In this document: positions 1 to 9,019 of the stretch, in pieces
Layout of the letters: each line of letters starts with the position of its first letter
Numbering within the stretch: position 1 is the first letter of the stretch
NCBI RefSeq assembly: GCF_005217455.1
Contig: NZ_SZPQ01000003.1
Coordinates: 1-64,000, forward strand
DNA: 64,000 bases
From: Martelella alba
GTDB lineage: Bacteria; Pseudomonadota; Gammaproteobacteria; Enterobacterales; Enterobacteriaceae
Direction of reading: 5' to 3'
Notes under the pieces: generated by a model
The model's database searches: none
Told to the model about the DNA's origin: nothing
What the model saw: the letters and a program-made list of their open reading frames with translations, nothing else
Translations under genes and position numbers: made by a program

Positions 1-280
1 TAAAAATCACTCACTTGAACTGTGATCATTAATTCCCCCCTTGCAGTTTTTCAAAATGGGCCTACAATAAGGCCCACAGTGATAGAGTGTTGTGTGATTT
101 TATCTTGTTTTTCAGGAAGTTATAGTCCGAATCAGGATTCTACACGACCCACCAACAATTCTTTGCGTTAATACCTCTCCTGCTTTCACATTCAGTCTAA
201 TTCCATCAATCAGCATAATATTAATAAATTCCAGCATCATCGTTGATGGTATGGACGGGTGATTCTAGCCGATTTGCCTT
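1..280. other. Left-edge stretch without a gene
   Basis: No convincing coding region is visible here. A short hairpin (TGGGCC, 8-nt loop, GGCCCA, at 57-76) is the only clear structure. It is followed on the minus strand by four T residues, so it could be a weak terminator for something reading leftward out of the window. Confidence 0.4.
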
Positions 281-407
281 TATACTCGTCATACTTCAAG
301 TTGCCTCTTTGTTGGCTGTGTTCTCTCACCCCAGTCACATCGTGATCTATGCTCCTGGGGACTTGCTCACTTGCCGCCGCGATGCCACTTGAAGTATTAA
401 GGGTATA
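281..407. repeat. ERIC element, full length (127 bp)
   Basis: This is an Enterobacterial Repetitive Intergenic Consensus element. It has TATACTC at the left end and GGTATA at the right, inner arms ATACTTCAAG and CTTGAAGTAT, and a CACCCCAGTCAC...CTCCTGGGGA core. At 127 bp it has the standard ERIC length. It lies upstream of the small exported-protein gene and accounts for a false minus-strand reading frame over 237-476. Confidence 0.9.
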
Positions 408-534
408 TACTGCGAACATGCTGTGTTGTATCGTGGCAGTCGTTGCGGTTTTAACGCATAAAACCGGCATCCTCACTGTTTTTGCAGTTTTGCAAGGCTA
501 ATATACCGGATGCGAACTCATTAGGGGCGGGTCT

Positions 535-876
535 ATGAAGAGACTGATGTGCGGACTGTTGCTGGCGGCATTCTCGGCGGGGTGTTTCGCCCATATCACT
601 TACACGCCGGATGCGCTAAACGCCATGTATGCGAAAGGGCGGTTGCCTAAAACCGGGCCGGTGGTCATGGAAAAGCATTCAACCATGGATTTCGGTGAGT
701 GCCGCGCCCAGGCCAATAAGCAGTATGCTGGCTACGCTTCCCGTTTGCCTGCCCGAATCGTGGTCGATTCCGGGGTGCTCTATATTCTCAAGATCTGGCA
801 GGTCGATGGTATGAAAGTGGTGACCTGTTCTCGCTCCGAGGGTTCACGCTTCGTCACGCGCGCTGAATATCAATAG
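535..876 (+). CDS. Small exported protein, function unknown
   Basis: This is a 113-residue protein I do not recognise. Residues 1-19 form a signal sequence with positive residues (MKR), a hydrophobic core, and either a weak lipobox (SAGC at 14-17) or a Sec cleavage site after CFA. The mature part has two cysteines (in GECR and VTCSR) that could pair in the periplasm, and no membrane segment. The ATG follows an AGGGGCGG ribosome-binding site. It stands alone between an ERIC and an AT-rich gap. Export is well supported; the role is not. Confidence 0.7.
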   Translation: MKRLMCGLLLAAFSAGCFAHITYTPDALNAMYAKGRLPKTGPVVMEKHSTMDFGECRAQANKQYAGYASRLPARIVVDSGVLYILKIWQVDGMKVVTCSRSEGSRFVTRAEYQ

Positions 877-1183
877 AATGGGGAAAACAGTGGATAATAA
901 AAGTAAGGGTCAATAATGTAGTTTATGATGCTGTGTATAAATTTGTTATATTGTCTAATATTCTCTCTTTCTTATGAAATCTAGGGCTTCGCTTTTTTCT
1001 TACCGCCTGCCGCACGAGGTAATAACTAAAGAGTATGATATAATTTTTTCTTGAAAATCATAATTTTGAAAGTTGATAAAGTTCATTTCCATAAGAAATT
1101 TCTTAAAGTGGATTTAAGTCATACAAGTTTCTTAGATAGCCTATTACTATAGAAAATCAAAATGGTTATCCGAAAAATCACCT
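877..1183. other. AT-rich intergenic region
   Basis: This stretch separates the exported-protein gene from the AraC-type regulator and is distinctly AT-rich. It presumably holds the regulator's promoter. Several TTGAAA and TATAAT-like hexamers occur, but none stands out. No gene is seen. Confidence 0.4.
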
Positions 1184-2215
1184 ATGACTAATCGCAATGG
1201 TCGCATCATCTATGACCAATCTTTGTCCACGGAAGGGATAACGTCGAAAGTCGAACGCTGGCGTTCAGGTATAAACGCGGCGTTGCTCGAATCAGATTTT
1301 ACTCGATCACAGGCGGAGTTGTTCACTTGGAGTGTCGAGGCCCATCATTTTGATGTTTTCATCTGCGGCCAGATCAAGTCCAGTGAGCAGCAACTGGTCA
1401 ATCTCCCGCATAAATATGATAACTTAAATGATCATTTTATTTTGATGATAATGCTGGAAGGCGGCATGGCGGGTTCGGTCGGCCGGTCATCCGTAGAAAT
1501 TGAGGCAGGTGACATTATCCTCTTGGATTTGCTGCAGCCGATCAAACTGCAATTCAAAGCCGGCAAGCATTCCCGTTACATCAATGTGCTGTATGTGGTA
1601 TTCCCCCGGACCTTACTGGTTGAACTGGATAATAGCAGCCAATTACATGGCAAGATCATCCGCCAGAAAGAGTTTCTCAGTCGGCTTATCGCCTCAAATG
1701 TCACGGCGCTGATGAGTCACAGCGCCAGCTTGCCCAACAGCGAAATCAATAAAACCGCCCGACCGGTCATCGATTTTATCATTAGCGCCATCAGAGCTTC
1801 GTACGCACCGCTCCAGCCGCTGGTTATGGATGTCCGGTTGCATCTTATCACCCGCATTTGCGATTTCATCCAGGAAAACCTGCGCTTGCCGGCCTTGGCC
1901 CCGGAATTGATCTGCCAGAAATTCGGCCTTTCGCGTTCTTCGCTGTATCGATTATTCGAGCCGTTCGGTGGTATCGTGGCTCATATCCGCAAAAAAAGGA
2001 TAGTGGCGGCAACCCGAATGTTGCTTAACCCGCATTATCGTGCGTGGAAAATCGCTGAAATTGCCTACTATTGGCAGTTCGAGCCTTCCACTTTCAACCG
2101 GTTGTTTTTGGCGGCTTACGATATCACGCCTAACCAGGCCCGCAAGGATCAGCTTGATCTTTGGGCCCTGGAAAGCATGAATGAGTCTCAAGTGATCTGG
2201 CTCAGCTCGTTGTAG
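1184..2215 (+). CDS. AraC/XylS-family transcriptional regulator
   Basis: This 343-residue protein is a DNA-binding regulator. The N-terminal two thirds resembles the AraC-binding-like sensor domain found in regulators such as FeaR. The C-terminal ~100 residues carry the paired helix-turn-helix AraC domain, with CQKFGLSRSSLYRLF as the first and IAEIAYYWQFEPSTFNRLF as the second, followed by the family-typical ITPNQAR. Both HTH units are intact. The gene has no obvious target beside it apart from a small lipoprotein on the opposite strand, so its regulon and effector cannot be read from context. Confidence 0.88.
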   Translation: MTNRNGRIIYDQSLSTEGITSKVERWRSGINAALLESDFTRSQAELFTWSVEAHHFDVFICGQIKSSEQQLVNLPHKYDNLNDHFILMIMLEGGMAGSVGRSSVEIEAGDIILLDLLQPIKLQFKAGKHSRYINVLYVVFPRTLLVELDNSSQLHGKIIRQKEFLSRLIASNVTALMSHSASLPNSEINKTARPVIDFIISAIRASYAPLQPLVMDVRLHLITRICDFIQENLRLPALAPELICQKFGLSRSSLYRLFEPFGGIVAHIRKKRIVAATRMLLNPHYRAWKIAEIAYYWQFEPSTFNRLFLAAYDITPNQARKDQLDLWALESMNESQVIWLSSL

Positions 2216-2323
2216 ATTCCCTTGCCGATATCGGCCGGCGATGCAAAGGGGACTTTTCCCTTGGTTGGCGGGGCCGCCGGGCTTATCCGCCGATGCTGTT
2301 CGCCGGGCAATATCCCAAGCCGC

Positions 2324-2497
2324 CTAAGGCGCGGCGGTTGGACCGCAAGTACAATTGATCAAACTGCTGCACGTGCACGTGCCGACTTTTTGCGGGCTGC
2401 CCTGAGGTACCGGTGCTGTGGTCTGCCTCGGCTCGACACAGCCGGATAAAACCATGCCGCTGAGCGCCAGAGAAATGTAAAAAATTATCCTATACAT
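2324..2497 (-). CDS. 57-residue Cys-rich lipoprotein
   Basis: This short minus-strand gene has a strong ribosome-binding site (AGGAGTG, four bases before the ATG). It encodes a classical lipoprotein signal: MYRI, a hydrophobic stretch and the lipobox LSGC, with Cys20 as the acylation site. Only 37 residues follow. They are rich in Pro and Thr, with four further cysteines in a CTC...CTC arrangement. No Asp follows Cys20 (Val21), so outer-membrane sorting is expected. I know no named homologue. The reading frame, ribosome-binding site and lipobox together make it convincing. Confidence 0.75.
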   Translation of the reverse strand: MYRIIFYISLALSGMVLSGCVEPRQTTAPVPQGSPQKVGTCTCSSLINCTCGPTAAP

Positions 2498-2911
2498 ACT
2501 TCACTCCTGTGTTTTTATTGGATATTGGCTCCAGATAATTCAAGCGGCATTGCCGCGGCAAATGAATAACAGATCCGCCTGGGACGACAGCGGACCGCCA
2601 ACGGCGGGCGGAATTCCTTTTCCGGTGAACGAGATGTATTCGTGTCGCCTGACATTTTGCCTTATCAAGGCCGCTATTCTAAAACTCCTTCGCGTTGCGC
2701 GAAGACGGTAAACCGGGAGATCGCTGGTAGTGCTGTGGTGCAGATTCCAGGGGACCAGACTTGAGCGCGCGGCAAGTAGACAGACGGTTTGCTGGATTGC
2801 GGGGGTTACCGCGCGTAATACTCGCTAGAAGAGTATAGATGAGCTGGCGAATTTTACGGCAACTATCTTATTGGATTTTCGATAAGAAAATAGGATGGCG
2901 GAATGGGGGGA
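2498..2911. other. Intergenic region, nothing recognised
   Basis: This lies between the divergently read lipoprotein start and the 3' end of the GlpM-family gene. It should include the lipoprotein promoter. I see no gene, repeat or strong hairpin. Confidence 0.4.
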
Positions 2912-3256
2912 TCACGCCAGCCCGTACCAGCGGCGCCATACCACAATCAGTATCCAGGCCGTGAGCGACCAGCAAACGACCGCGCTTGCCAATGCATAGG
3001 GCAACCGAAGCGTACCGACGAACAGATATAGCGACGCGAGGTAGAACAGATAAGGGATGACCGCCCACAAGCCGAAGACAATGGTTGTTCTGAGCGCCTC
3101 AATGCCGCGCTCGGCGCCCACGATATAATGGGTGATGAGTGCAAAGGTGGGAAAGAGCGGTATCAGTCCGGCGAGATAGTAATTTCGCGTTTTGGACATC
3201 ACCGCGATGAGACAGACTACTGCCGCGCCCACTAATGCTTTAAGCAACAGACTCAT
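2912..3256 (-). CDS. GlpM-family inner-membrane protein
   Basis: This 114-residue protein is almost entirely hydrophobic, with four predicted membrane segments (about residues 5-20, 25-47, 60-80 and 87-107). The pattern YYLAGLIPLFPTFALITHYIVG followed by LRTTIVFGLWAVIPY in the middle matches the GlpM family, named from Pseudomonas and common in plant-associated Enterobacterales. The family's biochemical function is unsettled. It lies downstream of yecF on the same strand, where E. coli has sdiA. Confidence 0.8.
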   Translation of the reverse strand: MSLLLKALVGAAVVCLIAVMSKTRNYYLAGLIPLFPTFALITHYIVGAERGIEALRTTIVFGLWAVIPYLFYLASLYLFVGTLRLPYALASAVVCWSLTAWILIVVWRRWYGLA

Positions 3257-3379
3257 TCCATCGACCTGCTAAAATATCTGGTTATGACGGCACTGTAACA
3301 TGAAAAAGTTCAGGTTTCACCCTGCCGCCGGCTGTAGGCGCGGCAGGAGTGGGCAGCGGCAAGGCGGGCGATGGACGGA

Positions 3380-3604
3380 TTACTGCCGATAGGCGTGTTT
3401 GATCTGCTTGACGGTATTATCGAACACCTCGGCTTGGGCGGGATCGTCGAGAGAGGCGATGTATTTTTCCATTTTAATGATAACCTTGCCGGCATCGGCC
3501 TGGCCCATGGCTTTGAGGATCAGGGTCAGCATCCCCTTAAGACAATTGACTTCCTGCGCCAGGGTATCGGTGTTGCTGTCGGTGGTAAACTCTACATTCC
3601 CCAT
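3380..3604 (-). CDS. yecF: YecF, DUF2594 family protein
   Basis: The 74-residue product is closely similar to E. coli YecF and has the same length. It shares the [20 protein letters not shown] core and the KQIKHAYRQ end. It is a small soluble, mostly helical protein of unknown function. In E. coli it lies between sdiA and uvrY. Here uvrY follows divergently but sdiA is not on the other side. A GGGGTCTCCTC tract just upstream (read on the minus strand as GAGGAGACCCC) supplies the ribosome-binding site. Confidence 0.93.
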   Translation of the reverse strand: MGNVEFTTDSNTDTLAQEVNCLKGMLTLILKAMGQADAGKVIIKMEKYIASLDDPAQAEVFDNTVKQIKHAYRQ

Positions 3605-4313
3605 CGGGGTCTCCTCGTTGTTATGCTTAACTGTGCGCTTAATCAGTGCCGGTATGTTGTTGGGCGGTAGCCATCGGCGCGGTTTCGGGGCCGGCGGCTA
3701 CCACTAGCGATTTTTCACACATGAAGTGAGGCGAGTATATCAGGTTTTGCCAGAAAATTTTAACCTATCGCAGCGTTGCGTTATGCCGCGGCGAAATTGA
3801 CGAAAGAGGGGATAAATACCTTCGTTGGATTTATACCGGCGGCATATCAAGACCGGCGAAACGGCGCCGCCGTTTATTCCGATTTGGCGACAAAAGGGTG
3901 ATTAAAACGAATAACGTATTGAAAAGCATTATTTATTAACAAAAAAGCTTTAACATTAAATGCGTAATAATCTGTAAAAGATGATTCTTTTAATAACTCA
4001 TTGTATTAATTATATTTTTACTATTAATATATTGATGATTTTTCAGGCAAAATTATATCCGCTGTAAGTCGAAACGTCTTACCGACCGGGCAGATACATA
4101 CACAATCAGGTCTGGCGGTCAATCGATTTCGCCTGAATTTCTTGCGGCTCGGCGCGCTGCCCGCCTGAAATGGCGGCCACCAAAGCACTAGGGCGATATT
4201 TTTAATGTATTGGCGGATAATTCATATTCATTTTTCCTCCGAAAAGCAGTAATATAGGGCTATAAATATCCGACTCGCTTTTACACCACGCCCCTTTTTT
4301 TGGAGATTTTTCT
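3605..4313. other. yecF-uvrY divergent regulatory region
   Basis: About 700 bases separate the divergent yecF and uvrY genes. The half nearest yecF is GC-rich. The stretch 3900-4060 is markedly AT-rich, with long runs of A and T that may bend DNA and bind nucleoid proteins. No gene is visible. The uvrY promoter must lie here, but no single hexamer pair stands out. Confidence 0.45.
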
Positions 4314-4970
4314 TTGATAAGCGTTTTTCTTGTTGATGATCACGAATTGGTGCGTGCAGGGATACGACGCATTCTTGAGGATATCAAAGGCTTCAAAGTC
4401 GTTGGAGAAGCGCAGTGTGGTGAAGACGCGGTAAAATGGTGCCGGAACAACTGCGTAAACGTTGTGTTGATGGATATGAATATGCCGGGAATCGGCGGAC
4501 TTGAGGCGACACGCAAAATCATCCGTTTTTCTCCCGATACCAAAGTTATCATGCTCACGATACATACCGAAAATCCATTGCCCGCAAAAGTCATGCAAGC
4601 GGGCGCGTCCGGCTATCTGAGCAAAGCCGCCGCCCCGCAGGAAGTCATCTGCGCCATCCGCTCCGTCAATGCCGGAAAACGTTACATCGCCTCGGATATC
4701 GCCCAGCAGATGGCTTTGAGCCAGCTTGAGCCGCAAGCCGAAACGCCCTTTGAATGCCTGTCCGAGCGTGAGTTGCAGATTATGCTGATGATCACCAAAG
4801 GGCAAAAGGTCAACGAAATTTCCGAACAACTCAATTTGAGTCCGAAGACGGTGAACAGTTACCGCTATCGCATGTTTAATAAACTCAATATTGGCGGCGA
4901 TGTGGAACTGACCCATCTGGCCATACGCCACGGGCTGTTCAACGCGGAGACACTGACAAGTAGTGATTGA
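4314..4970 (+). CDS. uvrY: UvrY, response regulator of the BarA/UvrY system
   Basis: This NarL/FixJ-type response regulator (218 residues) receives phosphate from BarA and activates the CsrB/CsrC small RNAs. The receiver domain has acidic residues D8/D9, the phosphoacceptor D54 ([10 protein letters not shown]) and the KAAAP lysine region. The LuxR-type HTH is at about 145-205 ([36 protein letters not shown] in its middle). Start is TTG, as in E. coli, preceded by TTTGGAG. Its 3' end overlaps uvrC by eight bases, the conserved uvrY-uvrC arrangement. Confidence 0.97.
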   Translation: MISVFLVDDHELVRAGIRRILEDIKGFKVVGEAQCGEDAVKWCRNNCVNVVLMDMNMPGIGGLEATRKIIRFSPDTKVIMLTIHTENPLPAKVMQAGASGYLSKAAAPQEVICAIRSVNAGKRYIASDIAQQMALSQLEPQAETPFECLSERELQIMLMITKGQKVNEISEQLNLSPKTVNSYRYRMFNKLNIGGDVELTHLAIRHGLFNAETLTSSD

Positions 4971-6795
4971 ACGTTTTAACGCCAAGCAATTTTTAAAAAC
5001 CGTCACCAGCCAGCCCGGCGTCTACCGCATGTATGACGCTAATGAAACCGTTATCTACGTTGGCAAGGCCAAGGATTTGAAAAAACGCCTTGCCAGCTAT
5101 TTTCGTCAACAGGTGGGCAGCCGGAAAACCGAAGCGCTGGTAAAAAGCATCGCGCAAATTGATGTCACTATCACGCATACCGAGACGGAAGCGTTGTTGC
5201 TTGAGCATAACTACATAAAGCTATATCAGCCCCGTTATAATGTGTTGCTGCGGGACGATAAGTCTTATCCGCTGATTTTCCTGAGCGCCGATACGCATCC
5301 TCGCCTGGCGTTTCACCGTGGTGCCAAACATGCCAAGGGCGAATATTTCGGCCCGTTTCCCAATGGCTATGCCGTCAGGGAAACCCTGGCGTTGCTACAA
5401 AAGCTGTTCCCGATACGGCAATGCGAGGACAGCGTATACCGCAACCGGTCACGACCGTGCCTGCAGTTCCAGATTGGCCGGTGCCTTGGACCTTGCGTCA
5501 ATGGGTTGGTAAGCGACGAAGAATATCGCCGGCAAGTCGATTATGTGCGTCTGTTTCTCTCCGGCAAGGATCAGCAAGTGCTTGAACGACTGGTCGAGCG
5601 TATGGAAATCGCCAGTCGGGCGCTGAATTTCGAAGAGGCGGCGCGCGCGCGCGATCAGATCCAAGCGGTTAGGCGCGTGACGGAAAAACAGTTCGTGACG
5701 GGCAGTCATGAAGATCTGGATGTGATTGGCGTGGCGTTCGAAGCCGGTATGGCTTGTGTTCACGTCTTATTTATCCGGCAGGGCAAAGTGCTGGGTAGCC
5801 GCAGTTACTTTCCCAAAGTACCGGTTGGCACCGAACTTGCCGAGGTGGTTCAGACATTCGTCGGCCAATTTTATTTGCAAGGTAGCCAGATGCGGACCCT
5901 GCCCGGTGAAATCCTGCTAGACTTCTCCCTGCCGGAAAAGGACATCCTGGCCGATTCGCTCAGCGAACTGGCGGGGCGGCGGATTCATATACAAACGCAC
6001 CCACGCGGCGACCGGGCCCGTTACCTAAAATTGGCGCGGACCAACGCGGGTACCGCTCTGGTGACGAAGTTGTCGCAGCAGTCCACCATCCATCAACGAT
6101 TGCAGGCTCTGGCGGAACTGCTGGGCATCGAGGCGGTGAATCGAATGGAATGCTTTGATATCAGCCATACCATGGGTGAGCAGACCATCGCGTCCTGCGT
6201 GGTATTTGATTCCAATGGCCCCATGCGGGCCGAATACCGGCGTTTTAACATCGAGGGCATCACCCCTGGGGATGATTATGCCGCCATGACCCAGGTGCTG
6301 CGTCGCCGTTATGGAAAGGCGTTGGAGGTCGACAAAATACCGGACGTGGTGATTATCGATGGCGGTAAGGGCCAGTTGGGCATGGCGACTGAGGTTTTCG
6401 CAAGCCTTGATGTTCCCTGGGACAAATCCCGGGTGATCCTGCTTGGCGTGGCGAAAGGGACGGATCGCAAGGCCGGTTTGGAGACGTTATTTTTAAAACC
6501 GCACGGGGAAGGGATTGCATTGCCGCCGGATTCTCCCGCGTTGCATGTGATACAGCATATTCGCGATGATTCGCACAACCATGCCATTACCGGGCATCGC
6601 AATAAACGCGCCAAGGTCAAAAACACCAGCGCGTTGGAATCCATCGAAGGCGTGGGGCCTAAGCGTCGTCAGACCCTATTGAAATACATGGGCGGTTTGC
6701 AGCCATTGAAGAACGCCAGCCTTGAGGAAATCGCCAGAGTACCGGGCATTTCGAGCGCCTTGGCAGAAAAAATATTTAATGCGTTGAAACACTAG
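4963..6795 (+). CDS. uvrC: UvrC, excinuclease ABC subunit C
   Basis: UvrC makes both incisions around bulky DNA lesions after UvrA/UvrB loading. The 610-residue length equals E. coli. Visible parts are the GIY-YIG nuclease at about 16-94 (GVYRMYD...[14 protein letters not shown]), the UVR UvrB-binding motif near 205-240 ([11 protein letters not shown]), the RNase H-like 5' nuclease ([10 protein letters not shown] and IDGGKGQLG) and paired HhH motifs at the end ([23 protein letters not shown]). GTG start overlaps uvrY. Confidence 0.98.
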   Translation: MIERFNAKQFLKTVTSQPGVYRMYDANETVIYVGKAKDLKKRLASYFRQQVGSRKTEALVKSIAQIDVTITHTETEALLLEHNYIKLYQPRYNVLLRDDKSYPLIFLSADTHPRLAFHRGAKHAKGEYFGPFPNGYAVRETLALLQKLFPIRQCEDSVYRNRSRPCLQFQIGRCLGPCVNGLVSDEEYRRQVDYVRLFLSGKDQQVLERLVERMEIASRALNFEEAARARDQIQAVRRVTEKQFVTGSHEDLDVIGVAFEAGMACVHVLFIRQGKVLGSRSYFPKVPVGTELAEVVQTFVGQFYLQGSQMRTLPGEILLDFSLPEKDILADSLSELAGRRIHIQTHPRGDRARYLKLARTNAGTALVTKLSQQSTIHQRLQALAELLGIEAVNRMECFDISHTMGEQTIASCVVFDSNGPMRAEYRRFNIEGITPGDDYAAMTQVLRRRYGKALEVDKIPDVVIIDGGKGQLGMATEVFASLDVPWDKSRVILLGVAKGTDRKAGLETLFLKPHGEGIALPPDSPALHVIQHIRDDSHNHAITGHRNKRAKVKNTSALESIEGVGPKRRQTLLKYMGGLQPLKNASLEEIARVPGISSALAEKIFNALKH

Positions 6796-6854
6796 CGGTA
6801 ATGTAGCAACATACTCGTTAATTTCACTCCAGCCAGACAGTTAACCAAAGTGCT

Positions 6855-7403
6855 ATGCAATTTAATATACCGACTTGGCTTACGTTGTTGCGTGTCGTGA
6901 TGATACCTTTTTTCGTGCTGGCGTTTTATCTGCCTTTCCATTGGGCGCCGCTGGTCTGCGCCTTGATTTTTATCCTGGCGGCGGTCACGGACTGGTTCGA
7001 TGGGTTTCTTGCCCGCCGCTGGAAGCAGACCACGCGTTTCGGCGCCTTTCTTGATCCCGTGGCGGACAAGGTCATGGTGGCGATAGCCTTGGTTCTGGTG
7101 GCCGAGCATTTTCACGCCTGGTGGATCACCTTGCCGGCGGCGACAATGATTGCGCGGGAAATTATCATCTCCGCCTTGCGTGAATGGATGGCGGAAATCG
7201 GTAAGCGCAGCAGTGTCGCGGTGTCCTGGATAGGCAAAGTGAAGACGACCGCGCAAATGTTGGCGCTGGTGGCCTTATTGTGGCGTCCGGATCAGTGGGT
7301 GGCCGGTATCGGCATTGTTGCCCTGTATGTTGCGGCGGTGCTGACGTTTTGGTCAATGTTCCACTATCTGCGGGCGGCTCGCGACGATTTGTTTGAACAC
7401 TGA
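6855..7403 (+). CDS. pgsA: PgsA, phosphatidylglycerophosphate synthase
   Basis: This 182-residue inner-membrane enzyme joins CDP-diacylglycerol to glycerol-3-phosphate, the committed step to phosphatidylglycerol and cardiolipin. The CDP-alcohol phosphatidyltransferase motif D-G-x2-A-R-x8-G-x3-D-x3-D is present (DGFLARRW...[11 protein letters not shown]). Four or five hydrophobic segments follow. It lies 59 bases after uvrC on the same strand and upstream of the tRNA operon, the standard enterobacterial order. Confidence 0.97.
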   Translation: MQFNIPTWLTLLRVVMIPFFVLAFYLPFHWAPLVCALIFILAAVTDWFDGFLARRWKQTTRFGAFLDPVADKVMVAIALVLVAEHFHAWWITLPAATMIAREIIISALREWMAEIGKRSSVAVSWIGKVKTTAQMLALVALLWRPDQWVAGIGIVALYVAAVLTFWSMFHYLRAARDDLFEH

Positions 7404-7453
7404 TCGAAGCGCCGTAAAAAGCAACAATCGGGTACCGTGACGTCATAATTGTG

Positions 7454-7481
7454 TTGACTCACAACGTCAGGTCAGTAGAAT
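7454..7481 (+). promoter_or_regulatory. Promoter of the tRNA operon
   Basis: A sigma-70 promoter with -35 TTGACT, 16-bp spacer and -10 TAGAAT lies about 130 bp before the first tRNA. The hexamers are close to consensus. Transcription would begin near 7488 and produce the Gly-Cys-Leu tRNA precursor. Confidence 0.7.
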
Positions 7482-7609
7482 GCATCGCATCGAAAGCAAC
7501 GGGGCAAGTTGCTGAAAGTTATTCTTAAAGATTATCTTCATGATTATCTGATAGATAGAGACAAAAGCAGTGGCAGTGGTCGCTGATTTGTCAAGCCGTT
7601 TTCATTGAT

Positions 7610-7684
7610 GCGGGAATAGCTCAGTGGTAGAGCACAACCTTGCCAAGGTTGGGGTCGCGAGTTCGAGCCTCGTTTCCCGCTCCA
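7610..7684 (+). tRNA. glyW: tRNA-Gly (GCC)
   Basis: The cloverleaf is complete: acceptor GCGGGAA paired with TTCCCGC, anticodon GCC in CTTGCCAAG, T-loop GTTCGAGCC and an encoded CCA end. The D-loop has one T fewer than E. coli glyW, making it 75 nt. It is the first of three tandem tRNAs in the order found after pgsA in E. coli. Confidence 0.96.
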
Positions 7685-7718
7685 AATGACTAACGAGCCT
7701 TGTTAACAAGGCAGCAAA

Positions 7719-7792
7719 GGCGCGTTGGCAGAGTGGCCATGCAGCGGATTGCAAATCCGTCCACCTCGGTTCGACTCCGGGACGCGCCTCCA
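7719..7792 (+). tRNA. cysT: tRNA-Cys (GCA)
   Basis: A 74-nt tRNA with acceptor GGCGCGT, anticodon GCA in ATTGCAAAT, T-loop GTTCGACTC and encoded CCA. It lies 34 bases after tRNA-Gly and is presumably processed from the same transcript. Confidence 0.96.
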
Positions 7793-7809
7793 TTTTGGCA
7801 TTTCCCAAC

Positions 7810-7895
7810 GCCCGGGTGGTGGAATCGGTAGACACAAGGGATTTAAAATCCCTCGGCCTTTGGCTGTACGGGTTCAAGTCCCGTCCCGGGTACCA
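7810..7895 (+). tRNA. leuZ: tRNA-Leu (TAA)
   Basis: An 86-nt tRNA with the long variable arm typical of leucine tRNAs, anticodon TAA in ATTTAAAAT, T-loop GTTCAAGTC and encoded ACCA. It is the last of the three tandem tRNAs. Its 3' end is a common integration target elsewhere, but I find no duplicated copy of it in this window. Confidence 0.96.
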
Positions 7896-7940
7896 AGCCA
7901 GAATTCACAATCAAAACAAAGCAGTGCGAATAAATTGATA

Positions 7941-7961
7941 CCGCCAAAAGGCGGTTTTTTT
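7941..7961 (+). terminator. Terminator of the tRNA operon
   Basis: A compact hairpin (CCGCC, AAAA loop, GGCGG) is followed by seven T residues, 45 bases after tRNA-Leu. This is a standard intrinsic terminator. Confidence 0.85.
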
Positions 7962-8191
7962 ATGACCAAAATACACCGTTCCTAATATCCTTCCTAAAAT
8001 CATTTTTGCGTGTTGAATGACCGGGTACGCTGGTGCATAGAGTTGTTCAACTCTGCCGTCTATTTCACGCTAATTGATGAACTCTGTCGCGAAAATTCAA
8101 AAAAAAGCAAAAAAGAGTTGCAAACGAGTTTTGAAAATGCATAATTCGATTTTGCTTCGCAAAGCTATGTTCGCAAGCGACAAAACAAAAT

Positions 8192-8214
8192 AACCCGCCA
8201 TAGCGCGGGTTTTT
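8192..8214. terminator. Probable bidirectional terminator after higA
   Basis: The inverted repeat ACCCGC-CATA-GCGCGGGT is flanked by T residues on the plus-strand side and by ATTTTGTTTTG on the minus-strand side. It lies 35 bases beyond the higA stop codon, so it can end the higBA transcript. Confidence 0.65.
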
Positions 8215-8248
8215 GCATTCTGGATGACCCACAAAATGTGAACGTATA

Positions 8249-8530
8249 CTACGAATGTGCGACGATAGGTTTAACAGCGGGACGCGTCGTCTGGGATGCA
8301 ATCCATAACTCATATTGTGACTGCATTCCCGTCCACATTTCCGCACTGGTGCCGAGTGCAGACTCTAAACGTAGCGCCATATCGGCACTAATCCCCGTAC
8401 TGCCATTCAAAATGCGGGACAGCGAGGTACGCGTGACGCCTAATGCCTGGGCAGCCTCCGTTACAGAGATATCGCCAAGGTATTCCCGTAATACAGCCCC
8501 TGGATGGGCCGGGTTATGCATTCTGGTCAT
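8249..8530 (-). CDS. higA: HigA-family antitoxin
   Basis: The 93-residue product is an Xre-type HTH antitoxin of the HigA family. The HTH spans about residues 20-55 ([23 protein letters not shown]), and the N-terminal [10 protein letters not shown] signature is typical. I chose the ATG at 8530 rather than one 19 codons upstream, because GAGGG lies seven bases before it and the longer form would run into the toxin gene. It follows higB by ten bases. HigA neutralises HigB and probably represses the pair through the palindrome at 8841-8859. Confidence 0.9.
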   Translation of the reverse strand: MTRMHNPAHPGAVLREYLGDISVTEAAQALGVTRTSLSRILNGSTGISADMALRLESALGTSAEMWTGMQSQYELWIASQTTRPAVKPIVAHS

Positions 8531-8540
8531 GATATAGCCC

Positions 8541-8822
8541 TCAGTGATAATCCTGATAATCGACGAGGATCGCGTCTTCGCCTTCAAATTTAAATGTTAA
8601 TCGCCAATTCCCGTTTACTGATATAGCCCAATGTCCGGCGAGAGCAGAGCCCTTTAGTGGGTGCAATTTCCATCCCGGGGCGCTCATATCTTCTGGGCGT
8701 TTGGCGGTATTCAAAGCGGTCAGTTGTATTTGCAGCTTTATGGCATGTTTTGCTTGGATGCCGGCCGTTGAACCGGTCGCAAAAAATTTTTCAATCCCTT
8801 TGTGCCGAAAGCTCTTAATCAT
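8541..8822 (-). CDS. higB: HigB-family mRNA-interferase toxin
   Basis: This 93-residue protein belongs to the RelE/HigB fold of ribosome-dependent mRNA interferases. Diagnostic parts are the N-terminal [13 protein letters not shown], the [13 protein letters not shown]...[10 protein letters not shown] region and the C-terminal [29 protein letters not shown], which holds the basic residues and the terminal histidine used in RNA cleavage. Toxin-before-antitoxin order is characteristic of higBA. The gene looks intact, so the module is probably functional. Confidence 0.92.
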   Translation of the reverse strand: MIKSFRHKGIEKFFATGSTAGIQAKHAIKLQIQLTALNTAKRPEDMSAPGWKLHPLKGSALAGHWAISVNGNWRLTFKFEGEDAILVDYQDYH

Positions 8823-8840
8823 TGCTGTCGCCCTGTGCGC

Positions 8841-8859
8841 TGTATAGTTACACTATACA
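8841..8859. promoter_or_regulatory. higBA operator (perfect palindrome)
   Basis: TGTATAGT and ACTATACA form a perfect 8-bp inverted repeat around a 3-bp centre, 19-37 bases upstream of the higB start. The position overlaps the expected core promoter, fitting autorepression by HigA or the HigBA complex. Confidence 0.7.
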
Positions 8860-9019
8860 TCTATGGGCGAATTAGTCAACCGCTTATTTAGCGGCTTGCA
8901 TAACACGGCCTTTCTTTTTCCAGCCTGCCTCGGATTTCCCCAGTACCAGTTATGGCAGGCCATTTTTATCCCTGCATGAACACCACCGACACATCTCCGG
9001 AATCGGCCAATTGCCTATT

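Noticed and set aside
237-476. A 79-codon minus-strand reading frame
   Set aside because: Most of it is the ERIC at 281-407, which reads open by chance; no ribosome-binding site.
2222-2449. A 75-codon plus-strand frame
   Set aside because: It is antisense to the lipoprotein gene at 2324-2497, which has a strong ribosome-binding site and lipobox.
4281-5006. A 241-codon minus-strand frame
   Set aside because: It is the antisense shadow of uvrY, whose protein matches E. coli along its whole length.
7810-7895. tRNA-Leu as an integration site for an island
   Set aside because: No duplicate of the tRNA 3' end and no integrase gene were found in the following 3 kb.
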